In this document: piece after piece, positions 1 to 5,433 of the stretch | Layout of the letters: each line of letters opens with the position of its first letter | How positions within the stretch are numbered: position 1 is the stretch's first letter | NCBI GenBank assembly: GCA_944376975.1 | Contig: CALWEE010000099.1 | Coordinates: 1-6,442 of the forward strand | DNA: 6,442 bases | Direction: 5' to 3' | Origin: an uncultured Lachnospiraceae bacterium | GTDB lineage: Bacteria > Bacillota > Clostridia > Lachnospirales > Lachnospiraceae | Notes under the pieces: generated by a model | Databases searched by the model: none | What the model saw: only the letters and a program-made list of their open reading frames with translations | Told to the model about the DNA's origin: nothing | Made by a program: the position numbers and the translations under genes

Positions 1-618
1 GATAACGACCTTTCCGCCCAGAGACAAGATCGGAACGTTATGATCGTCCTTGCCCGCGTAAACATCCATATAGCCCTGCGTCATCTGGAAGATGTCGGCG
101 ATCTGGACAATATCGCTGCTCGCCTCTTTAATGGCCACGATGTTGTCGCACTCGTTGAACATCATGGCGACCGTCTGAGGCTCGATATTGACGCCTGTCC
201 GGCTCTTTACGCTGTAAAGGATGATGGGCAGGTCTGTCGCTTTCGCGATGGTCTTGAAATGGGTGAACAGACCCATCTGCGTCGCTTTATTGTAATAGGG
301 CGTTACAAGAAGCGCCGCGTCGGCGCCCGCTTTCTCGGCTTCCTTTGTCAGTTCGATCGCCGTCTTCGTGCAGTTGGAACCTGTTCCCGCGATCACCGGG
401 ACCCGTCCGGCGGTATGCTGTACGGCGAACCGGATGCACTCCACATGTTCTTCTTCCGAAAGGGTAGAAGATTCTCCCGTCGTACCTGTGATGATGATAC
501 TGTCTGTATGATGGGCGATCTGATAGTCGATCAGTTCACCCAGTTTTTCAAAATTAACCTTGCCATCTGCGTACATCGGTGTCACGATGGCAACGCCGGC
601 GCCTTCAAATATAGCCAT
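1..618 (-). CDS. dapA: 4-hydroxy-tetrahydrodipicolinate synthase DapA, 3' end missing (runs off left edge)
   Basis: DapA condenses pyruvate with aspartate semialdehyde in the cytoplasm, the first committed step of the diaminopimelate/lysine pathway, which feeds peptidoglycan and lysine synthesis. The reverse strand reads without a stop from the ATG at 618 to base 1, giving 206 residues of a family usually about 290-300 long. Family landmarks appear in order: TGTTGES at 44-50 (the threonine pair of the proton relay), PVIAGTGSN at 74-82, TPYYNK at 106-111 (Tyr109), LY at 134-135 (Tyr135), SRTG at 139-142 (Arg140, carboxylate binding) and IKEAS at 163-167, where Lys164 is the Schiff-base lysine. 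All catalytic residues expected in this part are therefore present. The start is fixed by AGGAGG (625-630), six bases upstream. One oddity: the loop normally reading NVPSR is SVKSR here (136-140). The missing part is the C-terminal helical region. Identification is very secure. Confidence 0.96.
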   Translation of the reverse strand, partial: MAIFEGAGVAIVTPMYADGKVNFEKLGELIDYQIAHHTDSIIITGTTGESSTLSEEEHVECIRFAVQHTAGRVPVIAGTGSNCTKTAIELTKEAEKAGADAALLVTPYYNKATQMGLFTHFKTIAKATDLPIILYSVKSRTGVNIEPQTVAMMFNECDNIVAIKEASSDIVQIADIFQMTQGYMDVYAGKDDHNVPILSLGGKVVI

Positions 619-660
619 AATGCCCCTCCTTCGTCATTCGTCACATATCTTGTTTCTTAT

Positions 661-689
661 AAATTAGCATTTCTGACTGACAATGTCAA
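661..689 (-). promoter_or_regulatory. Probable sigma-A promoter of dapA
   Basis: On the minus strand a perfect -35 box TTGACA (684-689) is followed by a 17-base spacer and TAATTT (661-666), which is preceded by TGC, an extended -10. It sits directly behind the stop codon of the corrinoid adenosyltransferase gene (stop at 691-693) and would give a leader of about 35 bases before the dapA ATG. This leader is too short for a lysine riboswitch. The -10 hexamer is only a moderate match; the call rests on the perfect -35, ideal spacing and position. Confidence 0.62.
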
Positions 690-690
690 C

Positions 691-1197
691 TTATTCCGCC
701 GCTTTCCCTTCCGGCTTGACGGCGCGGATCTCAAAAGCCGCGTCCACCTTTTCCAGGACCGCTTCCGAAAGGGTACGGCCGGTCAGGATCAGTTCCATAC
801 CTTCATTTTTCATGTCCAGCATCTGAAGCACGTCTTCTTCTGACAGGATGCCCAGATCGGTAAGGCCGAGGAGCTCGTCCAGGACAAGTATGTCACATTC
901 TCCGATCTTCAGTACCTTTTTGGCGAAATTCACGCCGTTGAGTATGTTGATACGTTCTTCTTCTTTTTCCTTTTCCGAGAGGTCATTGTAAAACTCTTCC
1001 GTTTTCTCGAAACGGTATATCTTCAGTTCCGGTTCCAGCCTGGTCAGATAGTCCAGATCGCTGCTCAGCCGTCCTTTTAAAAACTGGATCACGAAGACTT
1101 CTTTCCCTCTGCCGGCATAGTAGACTGCCTGTCCGAGAGCCGCGGTAGATTTCCCCTTGCCCTCGCCATAATATACTTTGATTTGTCCTTCTGCCAT
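691..1197 (-). CDS. cobO: ATP:corrinoid adenosyltransferase (CobA/CobO/BtuR family), short C-terminus
   Basis: Family members transfer the adenosyl group of ATP to cobalt(I) corrinoids, making adenosylcobalamin or its precursors in the cytoplasm. The 168-residue product has the family's P-loop GEGKGKST at 11-18 after a short beta strand, then VIQFLKG at 36-42, a Walker-B-like strand with DILVLDE at 102-108, and LTGR at 138-141. The start ATG (1195-1197) is preceded by GAGGTGA a few bases upstream. Unlike classical CobA/CobO proteins (about 190-200 residues), it ends soon after an IRAVK strand (157-161) and lacks the usual closing segment of the type KHxFxxGxxARxGI. A long charged stretch (64-83, rich in Glu and Lys) lies where classical enzymes carry the aromatic residues that help displace the corrinoid's lower ligand; F69 and Y70 may serve there, which is a guess. 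No cobalamin genes or riboswitch adjoin it. The family call is firm; the exact substrate is uncertain. Confidence 0.88.
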   Translation of the reverse strand: MAEGQIKVYYGEGKGKSTAALGQAVYYAGRGKEVFVIQFLKGRLSSDLDYLTRLEPELKIYRFEKTEEFYNDLSEKEKEEERINILNGVNFAKKVLKIGECDILVLDELLGLTDLGILSEEDVLQMLDMKNEGMELILTGRTLSEAVLEKVDAAFEIRAVKPEGKAAE

Positions 1198-1220
1198 TTC
1201 TTCACCTCATTATAATATAG

Positions 1221-1249
1221 GTAATACCATAATGATCTATCCGCGTCAA
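1221..1249 (-). promoter_or_regulatory. Probable sigma-A promoter of the corrinoid adenosyltransferase gene
   Basis: On the minus strand TTGACG (1244-1249) and TATTAC (1221-1226) are separated by 17 bases, within the 88-base gap after the SSB-like gene. The predicted transcript would start near 1214, leaving a leader of under 20 bases that holds little more than the GAGGTGA ribosome binding site. That leaves no room for a B12 riboswitch. A second TATAAT-like hexamer (1209-1214) has no partner -35 box at a usable distance. Confidence 0.5.
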
Positions 1250-1285
1250 CCGTTTTTGGCCGGGAATCCGCCGTGATCTTACATT

Positions 1286-1912
1286 TTATTCAATACATTC
1301 GATCTTGCTCACGGAAATCTCATAGGCCGTCCGTTTTTCCACTTTATCTTCCTCCAGGCGTTTCTGGTACGTCCGGCTCTGGATCCTCCCCCAGAGGTGG
1401 ATATGGGTCCCCACCTGGAATTTCCCCGCGAAACGGGCGTTGCGCCCCCAGCATATGCAGGGCAGGTAATCGGATTTTCCGTAAGGCCTGTTCACGGCCA
1501 GAAGAAGATCGGCGATCTCCCGTCCCAGCGGAGTCATGCGGTAGACCGGCTGCTTACATATGTATCCGTCCAGAAAAACGCTGTTGGGTTTCACATTTTC
1601 CTCCGCTTCGTCAAGGACTTCCACTTCCCGGACAAATACGGAAAGGACCAGCCGGTTCCGCCCTTCTTCATGCTTGTTGTACGACCGGAACTGTCCATGG
1701 GCTTCCAGCGTCCTGCCCATATAATCCTGCGTCACGTCAATGAGCCGTTCCGATATCATAAGCGGGATCCGGTCCGCCATATTGGACAGTCTTTGGACCA
1801 CGACCTCCACAATGTAAAACCCTTCCCCGAAAACTTCGTGGCTGTACCTGAATTCCGAGTCCACGACGCCCACGATCGTCACCTGATTGTTATCCAGCAC
1901 TTTATCCGCCAT
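1286..1912 (-). CDS. Single-stranded DNA-binding protein-like, two tandem OB folds
   Basis: The 208-residue protein appears to hold two OB-fold domains of the SSB type. The C-terminal one (about 109-206) is the clearer: VFLDGYICKQPVYR, then an SSB-like strand LLLAVNRPYG (136-145), LPCICWGRNARF (150-161), a Gly turn and HLWGRIQSRTYQ (172-183), which closely follow the order and spacing in bacterial SSB. The N-terminal half (about 9-101) repeats the pattern more loosely: VTIVGVV (11-17), YIVEVVVQRLS (33-43), and GRTLEAHGQFRSY (66-78) matching the later GTHIHLWGRIQSR (168-180). The protein ends SKIECIE, without the acidic DDDLPF-type tip by which housekeeping SSB recruits repair and replication partners. 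It therefore probably binds single-stranded DNA (or RNA) but is not the main ssb, which in Firmicutes usually lies between rpsF and rpsR. AAAGGGGA (1921-1928) lies eight bases before the ATG. It is divergent from typA. The SSB-family call is good; the biological role is unknown. Confidence 0.82.
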   Translation of the reverse strand: MADKVLDNNQVTIVGVVDSEFRYSHEVFGEGFYIVEVVVQRLSNMADRIPLMISERLIDVTQDYMGRTLEAHGQFRSYNKHEEGRNRLVLSVFVREVEVLDEAEENVKPNSVFLDGYICKQPVYRMTPLGREIADLLLAVNRPYGKSDYLPCICWGRNARFAGKFQVGTHIHLWGRIQSRTYQKRLEEDKVEKRTAYEISVSKIECIE

Positions 1913-1952
1913 TTGAATATTCCCCTTTCTCTAGCCAAGAATTTTCATCTCA

Positions 1953-1958
1953 ATTATA
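1953..1958 (-). promoter_or_regulatory. Candidate -10 box for the SSB-like gene
   Basis: A perfect TATAAT on the minus strand lies about 40 bases before the SSB-like start codon, at a suitable distance for a transcription start. No convincing -35 hexamer is seen 16-18 bases upstream, and no TG extension precedes it, so the call rests on the hexamer and position in an A+T-rich stretch that could produce it by chance. Confidence 0.3.
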
Positions 1959-2122
1959 TTTATTCGGACTGTATCAGATTTAGAACTTTAACACCAGTAA
2001 GGCTAACATACTTTGACAGGCAAATAAATCATCAATCATCGACAGGATCCGCCGGTCCTTAACAATACTCCCTTCCATGCGGGAGGTTTGTCCGGCCTTT
2101 TACAAAAACCTCGGAATTTTTC

Positions 2123-2150
2123 TTGAAAATTCATTGGAGTATGATAGAAT
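2123..2150 (+). promoter_or_regulatory. Probable sigma-A promoter of typA
   Basis: TTGAAA (2123-2128), a 16-base spacer and TAGAAT (2145-2150) preceded by TGA (extended -10) form a good vegetative promoter. Transcription would begin near 2157, giving a leader of about 43 bases before the typA ATG at 2200. An A/T-rich run (2115-2124) overlaps its upstream side and could act as an UP-like element. Confidence 0.65.
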
Positions 2151-2186
2151 ATAAAAGTTGTCGGTCGATCATCCTATTTACAGAAC

Positions 2187-2193
2187 GGAAGGA
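2187..2193 (+). promoter_or_regulatory. Ribosome binding site that fixes the typA start
   Basis: GGAAGGA lies six bases before the ATG at 2200. It selects that ATG over the in-frame TTG at 2158, which has no ribosome binding site and coincides with the predicted transcription start. TypA homologues also begin at about the MKxKREDIRN position. Confidence 0.8.
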
Positions 2194-2199
2194 TATTCT

Positions 2200-4026
2200 A
2201 TGAAGATTAAACGTGAAGACATTCGCAATATCGCGATCATTGCCCACGTCGACCACGGGAAGACAACACTGGTCGACGAGCTGCTGAAGCAAAGCGGTGT
2301 ATTCCGCAGCAATCAGGTCGTTCAGGAAAGGGTCATGGATTCCAATGACATCGAAAGAGAACGGGGGATCACCATCCTTTCCAAGAACACCGCCGTTTTT
2401 TATAAAGATACAAAGATCAATATCGTCGATACGCCCGGCCACGCGGACTTCGGCGGCGAAGTGGAACGCGTCCTTAAAATGGTGGACGGCGTCGTCCTGG
2501 TGGTGGACGCCTTTGAAGGCCCCATGCCCCAGACCAAGTTTGTCCTGAAAAAGGCGCTGGAACTGGATCTGGCGGTCATCGTGTGCATCAACAAGATCGA
2601 CCGGCCGGAGGCGCGGCCCGACGAAGTGATCGACGAGGTGCTGGAACTGCTCATCGACCTGGACGCCAACGATGAACAGCTGGACTGCCCCTTCGTCTAC
2701 GCTTCCGCCAAAACAGGCGTGGCCATGCTGGAGCTTTCCGACGGTTCGCGGGACATGAAACCGCTTTTTGAAACGATCATCGATCACATACCGGCTCCGG
2801 AAGGCGATCCGGACGCTCCCACCCAGGTGCTCATCAGCACCATCGACTACAATGAATATGTGGGCCGCATCGGCGTGGGAAAAGTCAGCAACGGAACGAT
2901 ACGGGTCAACCAGGACGCCGTTATCGTCAATCATCACGATCCGGATAAATTCCGCAAAGTCAAGATCAGCAAGCTTTATGAATTTGACGGCCTGAACAAG
3001 ATCGAAGTGGAAAAAGCGACCATCGGCTCCATTGTGGCCATCTCCGGCATCTCCGATATCCATATCGGCGATACCCTGTGCTCGCCGGAACATCCGGAGG
3101 CCATACCTTTCCAGAAGATCTCCGAACCGACCATATCCATGAACTTTATGGTCAACGACAGCCCTCTCGCGGGCCAGGAAGGCAAATATGTCACCTCCCG
3201 TCATCTGCGGGACCGGCTTTTCAGGGAACTGAACACGGACGTGAGCCTGCGGGTGGAAGAAACGGACAACACGGACTGCTTCAAAGTTTCCGGCCGCGGC
3301 GAACTGCACCTGTCTGTCCTGATCGAAAACATGCGCCGGGAAGGATACGAATTCGCGGTCAGCAAAGCGGAAGTCATCTACAAGACCGATGAAAACGGCA
3401 AACGCCTTGAGCCCATGGAGACCGCGGTCATCGACGTCCCGGAAGAATTTACCGGCATCGTCATCGAAAAACTGAGCATGCGGAAAGGGGAACTGACCGG
3501 CATGTCCAAAGCCAGCGGCGGCTATTCCCGTCTGGAGTTCACGATCCCGTCCAGAGGCCTCATCGGCTACCGGGGCGAGTTCCTTACCGATACAAAGGGC
3601 AACGGCATACTGAACACCCTTTTCCAGGGATACGGTCCGTACAAGGGCGATATCGCCTACCGCCAGGTGGGCTCTCTCATCGCCTTTGAACCCGGTGAAA
3701 CGATCACCTATGGTCTGTTCAACGCTCAGGAAAGAGGTACCCTCTTCCTCGGACCGGGTGAAAAAGTTTACGCCGGCATGGTGGTGGGCATGAATCCCAA
3801 GGGCGACGACATCGAGATCAATGTCTGCAAGAAAAAGCAGCTCACCAACACCCGGGCTTCCGGTTCCGACGACGCCCTGAAGCTGACGCCGCCGAAGATC
3901 CTCAGTCTTGAGGAAGCCCTGGATTTCATCGAGAACGACGAGCTGGTGGAAGTGACGCCCAAATCCATCCGGATGCGCAAAAAAATACTGGATACCAAAC
4001 AACGGATGCGGGCCAACCGTAAATGA
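2200..4026 (+). CDS. typA: Ribosome-associated translational GTPase TypA/BipA
   Basis: TypA/BipA is an EF-G-like GTPase that binds the 70S ribosome and helps 50S assembly and growth under stress such as cold. The product is 608 residues, normal for the family. The G domain (about 5-200) carries G1 AHVDHGKT (15-22), the switch I region with DIERERGITI (50-59), G3 DTPGH (77-81), G4 NKID (131-134) and G5 SAK (169-171). Next come a beta-barrel domain (about 205-295), two EF-G III/V-like domains (with SGRGELHL at 364-371 and the RGLIGYRGEF signature at 452-461), and the BipA-specific C-terminal domain with the conserved GDDIEINVCKKKQLTN region (535-550). The last ends in a basic tail (RMRKK...QRMRANRK). 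All GTPase motifs are intact. The gene stands alone, with its own promoter (2123-2150) and a strong terminator (4033-4078). Codon use is G+C-richer than in the gene to its right, in keeping with high expression. Confidence 0.98.
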   Translation: MKIKREDIRNIAIIAHVDHGKTTLVDELLKQSGVFRSNQVVQERVMDSNDIERERGITILSKNTAVFYKDTKINIVDTPGHADFGGEVERVLKMVDGVVLVVDAFEGPMPQTKFVLKKALELDLAVIVCINKIDRPEARPDEVIDEVLELLIDLDANDEQLDCPFVYASAKTGVAMLELSDGSRDMKPLFETIIDHIPAPEGDPDAPTQVLISTIDYNEYVGRIGVGKVSNGTIRVNQDAVIVNHHDPDKFRKVKISKLYEFDGLNKIEVEKATIGSIVAISGISDIHIGDTLCSPEHPEAIPFQKISEPTISMNFMVNDSPLAGQEGKYVTSRHLRDRLFRELNTDVSLRVEETDNTDCFKVSGRGELHLSVLIENMRREGYEFAVSKAEVIYKTDENGKRLEPMETAVIDVPEEFTGIVIEKLSMRKGELTGMSKASGGYSRLEFTIPSRGLIGYRGEFLTDTKGNGILNTLFQGYGPYKGDIAYRQVGSLIAFEPGETITYGLFNAQERGTLFLGPGEKVYAGMVVGMNPKGDDIEINVCKKKQLTNTRASGSDDALKLTPPKILSLEEALDFIENDELVEVTPKSIRMRKKILDTKQRMRANRK

Positions 4027-4032
4027 TAACGC

Positions 4033-4078
4033 AAAAATTCCGGCATACGCCTTAAAGCGGGCGCGCCGGAATTTTTTT
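4033..4078. terminator. Strong, probably bidirectional intrinsic terminator between typA and the AlgJ-like gene
   Basis: The arms at 4033-4044 and 4065-4076 form a perfect 12-bp stem around GCCGGAA, with a 20-base loop that can itself pair a little (CGC with GCG). Read rightward, the hairpin runs into seven T residues (4072-4078) just after the typA stop; read leftward, the other arm gives five T residues. The convergent gene on the minus strand stops at 4101, so one hairpin can serve both transcripts. Confidence 0.9.
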
Positions 4079-4100
4079 CTTTTATCATACATTTTTACAG

Positions 4101-5420
4101 TTAGTCGCCGATCCATACCGTAACGTCTTCCGGATCGTAATATTTCACATCGATCGTACAGAAAACGCTGCCGTCCTCATCTTCCATGATATCAAACACA
4201 TGGCCTCCGGTTTCCAGATAAAGGGCGCGGCCATCCATTTCCGCGTCAAACCTCAACGTCAGCAGACTGCCGTCCTTTTCTTCCGTGAAGGAAACATCCA
4301 GCTTCCGCGCTTTTTCCTTGTCCAAAGGCGGAGCATATACCGTCTCCACCATCGTATCGTAATCGAAATAATCGCTGTTCGTGGCGTATTCCGCCGTCTC
4401 CAATATTACGCAGTCCGGCTGGAAAATATTAAAATAATATTCAAAGTCAAGAAAATTCTCATAATTATGCACAGCGTAATATTCACTGAAATCCGACTCG
4501 AAAAAACGATGGCGTTCATTCAGGTAAGAGCCCTGGAAAAACAACACCCGCGGCAGCCCTTCGCCGGCCTCATTGACCAGATACCGGAAGGAATGGTAAT
4601 CCGCGTCCATTTTCAGGCCGCTGTACGCCTCCGTTAATTCAACGATCCGATCGGCATATTTATCTTCATAATAGGGCACTTCTTCATGGATTGGAAATTC
4701 GGAAACTTTCAGGCTGGTCTGCAGCCGGGTCGATATGTTAAAATCGTCCGGCGTATTGGGCGAAACGTTGGGAAAATACTCACTTACCTTTTCCAGGATG
4801 TGATTCGTCCCGTAAAACGCGCCCAGATCATTCCAGTGACCCGCGTCGTACTGGACATCAAAGACCTGCTCATCCTCACTTTTCTCTATGAGCAGTTCGG
4901 CATTGGAAATGTAATGGATACCATATGACTCCAAAAGCTGTTCAAATGTTTCCAGGAACTTTCCCTGATAATGGTAGCCCTGAGGCAGATACTGACTGTA
5001 CACCGTCGTCTTCGCCGGATTGATACAGTAGATAAACGGAACGTCCCGCTCTTCACAATAGGTCTGTACCTTTAAAAGCTGAAGGACAAACGCCTCCAGA
5101 AACGTCTCGTCCACCGTTTCATCCGACATTTTAAAAAACACATAGTCGCCCTTTCCATAGGTGTATGTCGGATGGACCATCTCGTGGAACAAGGTATCGT
5201 TGAGCAGCGTATAACCTGTGATCATCTCCGACCGAAATCCGATACGGTCTTTGATATAATCGTCTACCATGGCCGTTATATCGCTCTGGGAAAAGTCCCA
5301 TTCCGTAAGCATCCGATTGTCGATATCCGAAACGCTTTCCTTCTCAAAATCAAAAAACGCCAACGGCAGAAGCCAGATCAGGACAAGCGCGGCGATAAAC
5401 AGTTTTCTTACGAGCTTCAT
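4101..5420 (-). CDS. Membrane-anchored AlgJ/AlgX/DHHW-like SGNH-type protein, partner of the MBOAT
   Basis: The 439-residue product begins with a basic end and one hydrophobic segment (about 7-24), so it is anchored with the rest outside the membrane. The first part (DIDNR at 32-36, DDYIKDRIGFRSE at 53-65, YGKGDYVFFK at 88-97) matches the N-terminal layout of AlgJ/AlgX/DHHW proteins. The likely catalytic elements are D192 and H195 in YDAGHWND (191-198) and Ser298 in FQGSYL (295-300), followed by PDCVILETAEY (335-345). AlgX and AlgJ use a Ser-His-Asp triad to acetylate alginate; by analogy this protein would attach acyl groups to an extracellular polymer. Residues after about 365 form an acidic, strand-rich tail that may be a separate small domain. 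The start is the ATG at 5418-5420, backed by an 11-base ribosome binding site and the hydrophobic segment; the frame is open further upstream but that stretch lies inside the MBOAT gene. Family call fair to good; the polymer is unknown. Confidence 0.78.
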   Translation of the reverse strand: MKLVRKLFIAALVLIWLLPLAFFDFEKESVSDIDNRMLTEWDFSQSDITAMVDDYIKDRIGFRSEMITGYTLLNDTLFHEMVHPTYTYGKGDYVFFKMSDETVDETFLEAFVLQLLKVQTYCEERDVPFIYCINPAKTTVYSQYLPQGYHYQGKFLETFEQLLESYGIHYISNAELLIEKSEDEQVFDVQYDAGHWNDLGAFYGTNHILEKVSEYFPNVSPNTPDDFNISTRLQTSLKVSEFPIHEEVPYYEDKYADRIVELTEAYSGLKMDADYHSFRYLVNEAGEGLPRVLFFQGSYLNERHRFFESDFSEYYAVHNYENFLDFEYYFNIFQPDCVILETAEYATNSDYFDYDTMVETVYAPPLDKEKARKLDVSFTEEKDGSLLTLRFDAEMDGRALYLETGGHVFDIMEDEDGSVFCTIDVKYYDPEDVTVWIGD

Positions 5421-5422
5421 CC

Positions 5423-5433
5423 GATCACCTCCT
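5423..5433 (-). promoter_or_regulatory. Extended Shine-Dalgarno site overlapping the MBOAT stop codon
   Basis: AGGAGGTGATC on the minus strand is complementary to eleven consecutive bases of the usual 16S rRNA 3' end. Its GGAGG core lies seven bases before the AlgJ-like ATG. The TAG stop of the MBOAT gene (5432-5434) overlaps its first bases, so a terminating ribosome stops on the binding site of the next gene. This supports translational coupling and decides the start codon at 5420. Confidence 0.88.

Noticed and set aside
619..690. Lysine riboswitch or T-box before dapA
   Set aside because: The leader from the predicted promoter is only about 35 bases, far too short for either element, and no suitable hairpins are visible.
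40..843. A 267-codon open frame on the plus strand
   Set aside because: It is the complement of dapA and the end of the corrinoid adenosyltransferase gene, crossing their intergenic promoter; both minus-strand proteins have full family motifs.
1397..2062. A 221-codon open frame on the plus strand
   Set aside because: It is antisense to the SSB-like gene and runs into the intergenic region, with no recognisable domain or ribosome binding site.
2158..2199. TTG start giving typA a 14-residue extension
   Set aside because: It coincides with the predicted transcription start, has no ribosome binding site, and the ATG at 2200 has GGAAGGA at ideal spacing and matches the family start.
2131..4116. 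A 661-codon open frame on the minus strand opposite typA
   Set aside because: It lies antisense to an unmistakable typA throughout and arises from the codon bias of that gene. The product is low in recognisable motifs, has odd His/Asp/Phe-rich composition, and has no suitable ribosome binding site; the typA terminator is read as protein at its start.
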